Shown here: positions 28,606 through 40,500 of the stretch, piece by piece
Numbering within the stretch: the first letter of the stretch is position 1
Layout: the number at the start of each line of letters is the position of its first letter
From: Oncomelania hupensis
Taxonomy: Eukaryota > Mollusca > Gastropoda > Littorinimorpha > Pomatiopsidae
Direction: 5' to 3'
Length of the DNA: 64,000 nt
Assembly (NCBI GenBank): GCA_036898135.1
Contig: CM072512.1
Location: forward strand, 37,913,145-37,977,144
The notes under the pieces: model-generated
The model's database searches: none
The model's input: only the letters and a program-made list of their open reading frames with translations
What the model was told of the DNA's origin: nothing
Translations under genes and position numbers: made by a program

Positions 28606-29865
28606 TCAGGAAGTTTTCCTCAAGCACTGCCATGACTCACTTGCCCCAGTGTTCACCATATTGTTCCAGGAGTTCTTGGACACTGGACACATCCCACCTC
28701 TTTGGAAGTCTTCCAACCTTATCCCTGTCCCCCCCAAAAAAAACTCTCCTGCAACTTTGAATGACTATAGCTCTGTCGCTCTCACCTCCATTCCATTTAA
28801 AGTTCTTTGAGCGCATTGTCCTTCAGCGACTGCTTGAGGAAATGCACCCACTCCAGGACCCTTCTCAACGTCTCTAAGACAAAGGAGATGGTTGTTGACT
28901 ACAGGTGGGTTGCTTCGACACTCGACCCACTGGTCATTGGGGGTGAGGTAATGAACCAGTACAAGTATTTGGGGTTTATCATTGATAACAAGTTGGACTG
29001 GGTCCCCAACGCTCTGCTGCTCCTCAAGAAGGCCCATGAACGCCTGTACTGTATGAGGAGACTGAATGCCTTCAATGTGAGCTCCAGGGAGCTTTTTTAC
29101 GGTAAGGCGGTGGAGTCCATACTGACCTAAAACAGGCTGTGCTTCTTCGGCAGACTGAAAGAGCAGAACAAGGCAAGGCTGGCAAAGGTCACAAAGACTG
29201 CGGCAAGCTGATTGGCAGACCCGTCTTTGACCTTCAGGCGCACTTCGAGGCGAAAGCAATGTTTGACGAGCTGCCTTATTAGCTGCCGTGCGAGGAATGA
29301 CAGGTTCCGCCGGTCCTTTCTGCCAAGCGCCATTCGACTCACAAACGCTATTCCCTGACTTTATGAAATCTAATCAATTAGTCAATCAATCAGTCTTGAT
29401 TAATTTAGCTAGTCAAGCAGAATTTTTGCCTGCCTGCATGTGTGTTTGAGAGTGTGTGTGCGTGATGTTTGTGAGTGTGAAATGGCATGCCCGTGTATTT
29501 ACTGCGTATTTTTTTGTTTTTGTGAAAATCTGGTCTTTATGTGTCTGGAGAGGTGTGTATGTGTGTGTGTGATTAATTTTTCAAACAGTCCTGTTTTGTG
29601 ATTCGGCTTAACATGTGATGATCATGTATGTGCATGGGTTGCGTGTGTTGTACATCTGTGGTTGGTGTTTGATTGGTGTGTGGGGGTGCATGCGGGAGTG
29701 GGATTAGTAGTTGTTATATTTGTGTTGCACTTTTGTTTTGGTTTCCTTGTACATGTAATTCTTTTAAATATATTTTACATGTACTATGTTTGTGCAGCCG
29801 AAAGGCAAATGTCTATGTAAATTTCATATACGAATGAAGTCTCTCAGTCTCAGTCAGTCTTAAGT
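28560..29865 (+). mobile_element. Rex/CR1-like LINE, internally deleted
   Basis: Plus-strand frames give RT motifs: 'FLDTGHIPPLWKSSNLIPVPK', then 'DYSSVALTS', 'FERIVLQRLL', then 'KTKEMVVDYR', 'YKYLGFIIDNKLDW' and 'KAHERLYCMRRL'. The region that should hold the catalytic FADD motif is missing: sequence jumps from the pre-core block near 28850 straight to the post-core block at 28870. Frameshifts are present. A non-coding 3' part runs to a tail of CAGTCT/CTCAGT repeats near 29850. This copy cannot encode active enzyme. Confidence 0.78.
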
Positions 29866-30267
29866 GGTAGTTGATCCTGCTGTAAACATTTTTTAGGATG
29901 TTTTCTACAGGTGGCATGAACAAAAGACATGGTCACATCATCATCATATTTGGTCACGATTGTGTTCTTGCTGTTACTGGATGGTGCGGTGAGCCAGCGA
30001 GACACACAACAGTGCAAAAAAGATAAACTGTCCTGTGAGTCGACAGGTTTGCAAATTTGTTTTTAATTTCACAATACTTTTAATACTATTTTGTTTTCAG
30101 CCCCAAACTAGTATATATTAATTTTTTCACAATCACTTAAAAGTTTTCAAAGCCTGCATGTAAAATGTGTTTATACTGTGTTTTTATAAGTCAGGTGTTA
30201 CTTGTAGCCATTCTTTTCGCATTTTGTGACCATACAATGTATTACCTTCATTTTTGCAGCTGAAAAC

Positions 30268-33200
30268 ATGGCTCTTGTGTTATATGATGAAAACCAATTG
30301 GTGCTTTCTACATTCTACAAGCCAGAGCGAACGTTCACATTTTTTGGACATGCGTTGACTATATCTCAAAACTGGAGCAAAGGAGGTGTTGCAGCTGTAG
30401 TGTGGGATTCGGTAAGTATATTCAGGTTTGTTTTGTTCTTTTGTTCAGATTTTTGGACAGGTGTGCAGAAAGTTATCATCCATTTACGACATGCAAGTTT
30501 CTACACCAATAATTGCGTGACCTTTTCTTCACCTATATTTTTCATCACCAGTAATATTTCTGTCATGTTCCAGTCAATCGAATCATGTTTGTTTAATGTA
30601 TACTTTTCAGTTTCTGGTGTTCTCTCATTCAGTGATTGTGTTTATACTTTTGGTGTTTTTTTGACGCACATTGACCTTTGGATTTGCATGTGCATTATAA
30701 AAGTTATCTGTTATGTATTATTATTGTTATTATTGTTGTTGTTGTTTATGACAGGCTATAGTGTTGAGTGAATATCTGAGTCAAAATCAAGATCTGGTCA
30801 AGGATCGGCGTGTGTTGGAGCTTGGTGCAGGCACAGGACTTGTGGGAATGGTAGCTGCCCTTGCTGGTCAGTATGTCATACACTAAATTGAATGTAAACT
30901 GCATTTACAGTATTCCACCAAATGAAAATACACAGATATGCAAGATAGTTATTCGTCAATATTCGTTGACCAATAGTGGAGGGAAAAAATCTGGAATGGG
31001 AGATCGTGTTAATACTAAATTTGAAAATTATTAAACGAGTACATTTTTGTTAAATTTACTGATTATACTGTGGGGAAAATTCTTGGGTGCAAGAGATGGG
31101 GAGCTAATATCATGCTTGAAAATGAATGCAAAGGTGGGCTAAAAGAAAAATCGGTAAACACCTGGTTAGCTGTTGATGTTTGTTAATGTGAGAAGTGGCG
31201 AAGGTTGATGTTTACTGTTTTTTGACACAACATTTCACAAGTGTGTGAATAAATACATTACTATTACTTGCATTTTCATTTCGCCTTTTTCAAGCAAATA
31301 TTAGATTTTGCCCCAGCATCCGAAACTAATCGTCTGGGATCCGTTGGAAAGATTGGTATTGACAATCTATTTTCAATAAGGCAAAAGAAAATGTGGGGCT
31401 ACTGTAGCCTTAAAATGTGACCCTCCACCACGGGATGAGTCGTATTGCGCCTCAGTCCATTCCGAGCAATCACTGAAAATAGGTGCAGGGGGTGTGGGTT
31501 GTCGGTTTGGAGATTTTAGTTGTTGCTGATTCTTTAATCATTTATCTACATGTTTCCGTTGGAATTTTGCTAAAATTCACTTCTAAAAGTATTATAAATG
31601 TGTTTTAAAAGCACCACCTATCCCGTTTTGGTGAGAAAATCTTGCCAAAACCACTTCTTTTGAACAACCTGTCCTCCCTATGCCTTTCGAGCCGACCCGA
31701 TGTACCATGCACCGATTGAAAGGTCTTTGTCTCAGCTTTTAAACTATGTAGAATACGATTGGTTGATTCGAAATAGAAAGCTAAAACGATAGGCTAAACA
31801 TAATAGTTCTCCGGGAATGCCCCTGTAAACAAATCGTCACCATGTAGGGGAAGCTCGCTCCACGATTGGCTAATATCTGCGCGTGACGTCAACCAACCAA
31901 CCAGCAGGAAGATAATTAAAATTTTGCAACATGGCTGCTCGTGGCGTCTCCGAAGCTTTTGTCGCAAAAGCGTTGAATTCGGCCAGAGATGCTAATATTA
32001 CGGACCAAAAAGATTCAGAAGAATTAGAAAGTCTGATAAGAGAGTATTTTACAACTCTAGAATTGGAAGATACCGGTGATTTAAGCGAGGACGAGGAGAA
32101 AAGTGATGATGAAGTGAGTGGTGGTGTCGAAAGTGATTGTGATGGTGTAGGCCTAGAACACGAAGAGGAAACTAGTGACACACGTCACACAGACAGTGAT
32201 TATTTGCACCTTTAATTTTAACCTTTATTTAATCTTTTTTTTAACTTGCACTAACATTGTCTGTCAGTCAGTTTATGTTATAAGAAACTTTAAAGATTGT
32301 CTGCATTGACAAAATTTGAAATTAATTTAAACTTATTTACTTGCAATTTACTTGCACGTTGCATGCGTTCTGAATCTCATTGTACATAGATCGGTCTGTT
32401 AAAATGCATCATTTAATTTTAATTTTATTTTTTGGGGTATCAGAAACTTAAAGCTTTATCTGCTTGGAAAAGAACTAAAATTGTATGTCTCTTGGTAAAC
32501 ATTAATTTAGGATAATTTCATGGTGGCTTGTGATTAAAATTACCCCCCACCCCCACCCTCTCCCCCGCCTCCTGAAAAAAAAAAAACAATTTTTAGACCA
32601 CATACTTTTTTATTTTATGTTGCTATTTCATACAAATTGTTGACATTTGCTCATTTGTAATGATTTTAATATTGTTATGAATAAAATTATTATAGTAGTA
32701 GCAATCGGCCTGCATAAAAATGTTAACTAAGTAAAACATACATTTTAACATGTATTTTAAAAAGGTGTACACATTAAAGTACTTCATACTTTGAAATGAA
32801 AATCTGTGTGTGTGTGTTGTTAATGCTGTGCTAGATTACTGTGCCAAATTTCATTAAGATCCATGCATGGTTGCTAAGGACATTACTGTCTTAAAGTTTG
32901 TAAACACAAATTTCGAGATTTCTCAGAATCGCGTTTTTGAGGGGGGACAAAGTAAAAAGCATGTAGCTCCGAGACTATTCGTCAGATTTTTAAACGTTTT
33001 TTTCCATTGAAATTGGCATTCAAAATACTTTAAGATAGCACAAATAACTCAAAATGACCCTGGGGCACAATAAGACTCAAACCGTGGTGGAGGGTCACAA
33101 ATAAGTTTTAAGCGAAAGTTTATTATAAGCACTTGATAATATCCAAATTTGCACATGGAATAATGATGCTTGCAGGTGGAGATGTTACTAGCACAGAAAG

Positions 33201-33552
33201 AGAAGAAGTGTTAGATTACCTTCAGAGTGCAGTAGCTTCAAACCTGGACCATGCTGCCCACAAAATGACTGTTGCTCAGCTGGACTGGACACACGATCAC
33301 ACCAACAAGACTGCTGACTTTGATTTTATTGTCGGTGCGGATATCATTTACATTGAAGAAACTTTCCCAGATCTGTTGAGAACGTTGCTGCATTTTGCCA
33401 GCAAAGACACAACAGTGCTGCTATCTTGCAAGATCCGCTACAAAAGAGATAGCAAGTTTCTCTCCTTGATGGAGGAACACTTTCGAGTGAAAAAGATTTA
33501 TTTTGATGTTCAACGAGATATCTACATTTACTCAGCACAAAAGCTTAGATGA
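30268..33552 (+). CDS. METTL21A: METTL21A-type protein lysine methyltransferase
   Basis: Exons 30268-30411, 30755-30866 and 33176-33552 join in frame (633 bases, 210 residues). The start MALVLYDEN matches vertebrate METTL21A, which begins MALVPYEE. Downstream come 'GVAAVVWDSAIVLSEYL', the SAM-binding motif I 'VLELGAGTGLVGMVAALAGG' followed by 'DVTSTERE', the post-I acidic segment 'DFIVGADIIYIEETF' (family motif DxxY region), and 'CKIRYKRDSKFL'. METTL21A is a cytosolic SAM-dependent enzyme that trimethylates a lysine of Hsp70-family chaperones; transfer to this species is inference. Length agrees with the human protein (218 residues). An acceptor at 30259 just before the ATG implies a 5' non-coding exon upstream. 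Intron 2 (30867-33175) contains a 1.7 kb inverted-repeat element. Confidence 0.93.
31758..31891 (+). promoter_or_regulatory. Promoter-like block: ATTGG boxes and a perfect CRE
   Basis: Inverted CCAAT boxes (ATTGG) at 31758-31762 and 31865-31869 and the palindrome TGACGTCA at 31884-31891. They lie 40-175 bases upstream of the ATG at 31931. All are inside the inverted-repeat element. No TATA box at a usable spacing. Confidence 0.5.
31931..32215 (+). CDS. 94-residue acidic ORF carried by the inverted-repeat element
   Basis: The frame begins MAARGVSEAFVAKALNSA at the first ATG after the promoter-like block and ends with TAA at 32213-32215. An amphipathic N-terminal half (EELESLIREYFTTLEL) is followed by a strongly acidic Ser/Asp/Glu-rich half (DLSEDEEKSDDEVSGG) and a C-terminal DSDYLHL. 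There is no signal peptide, membrane helix or zinc motif. Family not recognised. It could be an N-terminal remnant of a transposase, an accessory protein, or a captured gene piece. Confidence 0.4.
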   Translation: MAARGVSEAFVAKALNSARDANITDQKDSEELESLIREYFTTLELEDTGDLSEDEEKSDDEVSGGVESDCDGVGLEHEEETSDTRHTDSDYLHL

Positions 33553-33562
33553 TGGTCAGAAA

Positions 33563-33568
33563 AATAAA
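33563..33568 (+). promoter_or_regulatory. Polyadenylation signal of METTL21A
   Basis: AATAAA 10 bases after the METTL21A stop codon, with a second at about 33574-33582. No other plus-strand gene is near. Confidence 0.55.
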
Positions 33569-34404
33569 GAAAAATAATAAAAGGTTTATTGGTGCAGTGC
33601 ATAGCCTATGAACCGTAAGTTCAAGAAGATAGGCAGCATACAACAAAGCACATTGAAGACAATTTAGCAGAAAGTTTAAATTCTCTGCGAAAAGTTTAAA
33701 TGAACCAAAATATGTCTGCACAAATTTATTTTAATCTTCAGTTGGACAATTAAACAAAAATTGATGAACAAACATGGAGCTAATACCTATACAAATCAAG
33801 GTCGAACAATAAAGACCAGATTTATTGATTGGTCAAGTGAATTAAAAAAAAAATTAATATGATTTCAAAAGTACATTTGAATGTAATGTTTTTCAAAATA
33901 TCTCTCAATAGGAATGAAAAAGGCAACAACGAAGATATTTTTTATTTTTGAATAGTTATTGCACTATACGATGACTCTAGCATAAAATTGCAGCATATTT
34001 TTCAATGACAAATGATCCAATGTTTTTACCTCAACATGTCATCTTATGATTTTATTTTTCATGTATCTATAGAAGTGTAGCATAATTATAAACATTCATG
34101 TTTTCTTAGTGAAATTTAAACTTTGCATTCTTAATAATTATATTTACATCAAAATTGTGCAGGGCAATTTGGAAATCACAGATTTGTCTTTCATACCGTA
34201 ATGATCCATATTAAATAAATTATCATGACATAATGGGTAAAACAATCATGGACAGGAAAGTTTTATTTATAAAAAGTCTTCCTAGATACATGGAAAATCA
34301 TTGTTTGTAGTGAAGTAATGAGATGTGAAAGATTTTAAAGTTAAATAAAGGTAAAAATATTTCACGAGTACTAGAAAGGAGGCTGTGTTGTGAACACTTA
34401 CAAA

Positions 34405-34435
<31 letters not shown>

Positions 34436-34504
34436 GAACACACACAACCTGTATTTCTCATTTCTTGTCAACTTAAAATCAACAGTTCCTATTATCTTAA
34501 CTCT

Positions 34505-37500
34505 CTATGCTCCTGCAGACTCCTGTATGATGTCATAAATATCAAGTCTTTTGCCGCTGTCATTTGACACATATAGGCAGCTGTTTCTGTCGATGCAGAT
34601 TGCCTGCGGACAATGGAGATCACTCTGCTGACTGCCTGTCTTGCTGAAGAGGTGGCCTCCTTTGGAGATGAGGGAGACACTGTGGTCACCACTATCTGCA
34701 ATGTAGATGTGGCCCTGGTGGTCTAAGCACAAGCTTTCAGGGCGAGACATGCGCTGATTCCCATGCCCTGACATTAAAATAAATAATATAGTAAAATCTG
34801 TTTGTCATTAGGTCCAAGAAGTTATCATGAGACTCAGCTGGCATGATCTAGGTATGATCAATCTAAGTAATCAGCAGTTGAGTGCAACCCATAATGTGAA
34901 ACAAAACTTGGCTTCACACGTTTCTTATAAAATGAGTAGGCGAATATCTGTTTATGCTCTTACTTTCATGATATTTTACTATAGTTTTTGTTCTTTCTTT
35001 CATGAGATATTACTATACACTGCAACATTGTGCATTTGATTTGCACATTGCTGTATTATCTGTTGTATTTTGCTAACCTGTGTAGGTGTACAGGATTTTC
35101 CCAGCGACATCAATGTGAACAGCAGACTTCTTGCCGTGGTCACACACTAGGAAGGAGGTGGGGCTAGTTGCCAGCAAGTGACGGGGAGACACTAAAGGTG
35201 ACAAAGATTTTTCGCTGGCTATGGTCAGTTTCTGCTTGCTGCCAGTTTCTGCGTTCATGATGCTGATGTACGTTCTGCCAGTGTCTGAAAAGGAAGTGAA
35301 GAGAAATTAGACTGTGCACGTTTGAATGTATACCGTATGTTGGCTTTCAGTTTCAATCTAGGCAACCTGTCACATACCAATTCCACAGATGGCCAAAGTG
35401 GTTGGATCGAGACTTGTAATACCCCAGCAGCCCTTGTCTTTGGTGATCGTTTTTGTGACCATCATCTTTCCTCCACCTGTGGACACATTTTTATTGTATA
35501 ACTACTCTAGAGAAATATTTCAGCAATTAACATAACCTAAAGTGTTAGGGAGTTCTGTAATTGAATTTTTTAAAAGTATTTTTGTCTGCATGAGCCTAAC
35601 AAAAAGAGTAAAATTAAGTCGAAAACAAAGATTTCCGAACAAGGATTCAACCTTATTCTCCTGATAAAGATCAATGCAGACTTTATTTCACCAAGTGATA
35701 TATTTACAAAAGCACCTGCAATGTGCTTGCAGGTAGAAAGCCACCAGTTTGCTTTATTCCTCTTATCTGCTTATGACATTGCACAGTCTAGAAAATGACA
35801 TCAGCAACTACCAAAGATTGAACTGTAGCTCTTTCCAATTTCAAAGACTGTATTCAGGCCTGTCCAAAATTAAGTTTCCTTACACCGACGATAAATGCAG
35901 ATAGATCATAACAAACTACTCAGGAAGTAGAAAATAATACTGCTTTAAAATGTGAACCTTCACCTACTTGAGAGAGGTACGGAAACAACAACGCAGCCAG
36001 CAAATGGTGAAGCAACAGCGACATCCACAATAACCTGAGTATCATCTTTATTCATCCATTTTGTTTCATCATCGTCAAGCGTCACAGCTGACTGACGTTC
36101 CAGTGATAAAGCTCGGCAGGAAGACACTTTCTTACCCCCTTCTGTAGGATTAGACGTTGTCCCTATTCTTTTGTCGTCATAAATGGTGGCTCCTAGTCCT
36201 ACTTTCTCATGTGTGCCACCACTCTCTTGAGGGATTTTCGTCACGCTTTCTTCAGATGACGGGTTTTCCACACTCTGATTGGCTTTCTCTTTTTGACCAC
36301 TTGCAGGTGTAGCACCAACAACAGGTCTTGCCTTGAGTTTAGCTAGGTCATAGGGACGAAATTTGACGTTGAGCACTTGTGTGATATTCCAGTCCTCTCC
36401 TTCCTTGTGCAGAAGTTTCAGGGAGGAGTTGTTGAAATCGGTCACAAGCAGAGTCGACTGATTGAGAAAGAGCATGGCAGTGACAAGAGGTTCGCTGCTT
36501 TCGCTGACATCGCAGAAAGAAGCCGAACCAACCTTACGCAGCGATAGTGTGTTGTGTGTAGTCACTGTCAGTGCTGTGGCTCCTATCTCCTGTTACAACA
36601 AATGTGACGATGAGTTTATAACATGCAAGTAATTGGAAAGTCAAGGGTGCCTTATTTCTTGTACAATAATTCTGATGTAAATGGGCTCATTTTAATAATC
36701 ACTTGACATGGAAATACATAATTATTATAGTAATATTAAAGTCGGGACGCTGTAGCTATAAAACAACTGGGTGACTGAATGACACCTCGAATACATGCAA
36801 ATAAACTTTGAACTTGAGATTTATTGGAGTCTTCTACAATGCGATGTTCTTGATCAAACTCCCTTGCTGCATGTATCCCGCACTCATAGATCATATATGT
36901 GCACTTTGTCACTCACACACGTCACACATAAATACAATAACTTTACAGTTCCAATAAAATATGCTTTGTCTGCTTCAATGTAGGCTGTACTATTAGACTT
37001 TCATGACACATGAACATGAGATGTAGAAATAATATAAATAATATAAATAACTATACATTCATTCGATTATAACATCAGTCGTTTGCAGCTGAACATTCTT
37101 ACAAGACTATAAATGAGCGATTCTAAACCTTGATTCTCTTGATGACACTACGCTGTGAGGACTGCTCAAGGCAAAGGGAGAGTGTCATCTGTGGAGGTGC
37201 TGTGCCTGCCAGTTCTTCCCCTTGACGCAATGCCTGGCTCAGGGAAGCCTTGCTTGCTGCTGCTAAAGGTAGAAAATCTGCAAAACAGCAACGGCATTTG
37301 TTGATAACTAGTGCGTTACATGTAAGCACAGAAAACTAGTGTTTCTAGTACTTCCAGAAAACAGTATCTTCACAAAAGGCTATATTGAAGCAAATGTACA
37401 TCTTGTGCAACTTCAGCTTTGACTTCATATCAATTTTGACTTTAGACAGCATTTGAGCGGTTATTTGATCTGGTAAAATTGACAATATAAGAATAATTTC

Positions 37501-40500
37501 ATTAGTTCATCTTACATTTCTTCTCTTATTGTTATTTTATTTTATTTATTCATATAATCAATCTTAATGTAGCGCTTTTCCAGCTCAGAGCTGCTCAAGG
37601 CGCTGATCAATACAGGATCCAACTCAAACCACCTGAGGTGCCCACCAGAAAACTTTGGGCGCATAGTCTGAGACCCAGATGGCTCAGCACTATCCTGGAG
37701 ATGGGGAGTAGGGACCTAGAGCATGCTGGATATATTTGTTAGCCGGCACTCACCTGTCTAAGATATGAGCGTCAGGATCTTTAAAGTCCATACAATGCAC
37801 AGTCTAGACCTCGGTTTAAACTCTCATCCGAAGGAGTAAGTATGCCGTGTCTCAGGATAATTTTTGACTCGCGTGCATAGCAATGTGAGGCTATGTACTC
37901 GAACACAAAATAAGAAATTTTTAGATTGTTGCAATTCTGTGCAAGATGAGTCCTAAATAGTCAAAAAAAAATTATTTTTTTTTTGGGGTGGGGGGGGGGG
38001 GGGGTGGTCAGTATATCCACCTTTTGGAGGTGCAAAATTCATGATCGTTTAACCAGCGTACTCCCATCTTTTTCTGTCCTCAGTAACCCTCATATGGCTT
38101 CGCTCAGTGTCAAGCCATTCCATTCTTGAATGTTGTCCTCCCACCTCTTTTTCGGTCTCCCTCTTCTTCTACCTCCTTGCACTGTGCCTTGCAGGATGGT
38201 CTTTGCAAGGCCTGATGATCTGGTTGTGTGGCCATACCTTCGGAGTTTCAGTTTCTTCACCACTGTGAACAGGTCATCATGTTGTCCAATGGCTAATTGT
38301 GAGATGATCTGTTGGACTTCGTCGTTGGTGATGTGCTGGGTATAGAAAATGCCCAGAAGTCTTCTGTAGCACCTCATCTTCATGCTTTGAATTCTTCGTT
38401 GTAGATCTGCTGTGAGGGTCCATGTTTCGCAAGCGTATAGGAAGATGGAGATGACAAGGGAGCGCTGCAGCCTTACCTTGGAATGTAGACTGATGGTCTT
38501 GTCTTTCCAAATGGGCTTCAACCTTGCCAGGGCTGCAGATGTTTGTACTATCCTGGAGAGGACTTCCTGTCGGGACCCATTGTCTGATACAATGGCTTCT
38601 AAGTACACTTTGTTGAGGGATTGGACTTGGCCTTGATGTGGTTGGTACTGTAGATATTTCTCACAAATTATTATGAGGTTAAAAATCTGTTCAGTGGTAC
38701 TTTGCCCTGCTCTGAATCCTGCTTGTTCTTCAGCTATGATTTGTTCAGCTTGGGGTTTCAACCTGTTGAGTATTATTTTCAGGAGAACCATGCTGGGATG
38801 GCTGATGAGTCTGATGGTGAGGTAATTTTCACACTCCTGAAGGTTACCTTTTTTTGGAAGAGTGATGACAAGCGACTGGGTCCCTGGTGTAGGCCACTCC
38901 CTACTCTGCCAGATCTTGTTACAGATAATGGAGAGGGCGTCAATCATCGCTTCTCATCTTGCTTGAAGCTTCCGCGGGTATGTTGTCCACTCCCACTGAC
39001 TTCCCTTTCTTCAGCGATTGCACTGCTGCCTCAACTTCTTCTTGGAGGATTTCTTCTTCTTCTCTGGTCTCGGGACATGCTAGCACTAATGGCCAGATGG
39101 GTCTCCATTTGGTGTGTGGTTTTGTAAGGCATATGCCAGACTTGCTTTGGATCGTGGAGACCTTGGGCTGTTTAACACTTATCAACCGCTTCACAGTCTG
39201 GTAGGCCTTCTTGCTGTTGTTCTTGTTCAGACTTTTCTCTATTTCCTGGCATGGATCTTCTATCCAGTTCTCCTTTGTTGTGCTCATGGCAGGACCCAAT
39301 CCTCTCCAGGCTATTGGCCACAGCCAATATCCACGAATATAGTGTGGCTCGCCTTGGCCCCGAGCACGTGGTCGTTGAACCTGTAGTAACATGAGGTTCC
39401 TCCGTCCTGGCCGGTGACTTCTGTGTAGAAGACTTTCGCCCAGTGATGCCATGCTGACATCAACCCTGTTAGTCGCCTCTGACGACAAGCCAGGAAACGT
39501 TGGGTCTATTCTGTTCAGTGCCCGAAACCCTGATAGATATCAATGAGACACACATCCTATGCACATGCATGTCAACTTCACTCCAAGGTCAAGGTCACTG
39601 GAGCTCTCCAAAGTCAGTATAGGTAATTTGAAGTAACCTTGACTCTTAACTTTGACAGATATAAAGTTCAAACTTGTTATATTTAGAGATGATAGATTGA
39701 TCTTTATAATTTATTATATGTTCTGTTTTTGAGTTGATCTTGAAGGTCAAGGTCAATTAAGACCTTGCAAAAACATGTTTTAAAATAAGTCATACAGTGG
39801 AATGGCTCTAATTAATCCATTGTATGCAACAACATTGGTTTATTTGATCATACATGAGCAGGAGAGGTCACGTGGATGTCAAGGTCATCCCAAGGTCAAG
39901 GTCACTGAAAGTCAAGGTCATCCTAAGGGAAGTTTTTTTTTTGGGGGGGGAGGGGGGGAGGGCATAATACAACTTTTGCTGTAGTTATTACATGTGTATT
40001 TTGAGCCGGAGGTCAAGGTCATCTCAAGTTCAAGGGCATTGAAAGATCAAAGTCTGTATAACTTAGCATTTTAATGCCACTGGTTCTTTTTTTTCCTTTT
40101 TTTTTTCTGGACATTCATTTTCATATTAAAATTGCAAGTTCCACAAGGAGCTTGTGAGTCATATTGGCTTTGCCCTTCTTGTTTTTTGACTCACATGAAT
40201 AGCAATGTGAGACTATGTACTCATTTTTTCCAGATTTTTGCAAATCTAGGCGAAATGAATCCCAAATAGTCCAAAAAATGATATTTTAAAAAAATGTTCG
40301 TCCGTCTGTCAGTCCGCACTCTGTCTAAGCAAAAACTTTAAACTTGCTAAATACTCAGAGCCTATTTCAGCTATCACAACCAAACTTGGTAAGATAGTGT
40401 ATGCCCATGAGATATCACAAATGGTCAGTAAATGAATGATTTCACTTCAAGGTCACAGGGTCATCAAATGTTAGCCAAAAAATGAACACGTTTCACTCAA

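Larger units (their letters stand above)
31416..33098 (+). mobile_element. DNA transposon-like element with 36-bp inverted ends in METTL21A intron 2
   Basis: The left end TGTGACCCTCCACCACGG at 31416 continues as TGAGTCNTATTGNGCC. The same about 36-base sequence appears inverted at 33063-33098 with a few changes. Between them lie a promoter-like block, a short acidic ORF and an AATAAA (about 32680). No clear target-site duplication flanks the ends, so the superfamily is unassigned. No transposase catalytic motif is seen, so this is a non-autonomous or gene-carrying element. Confidence 0.75.
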
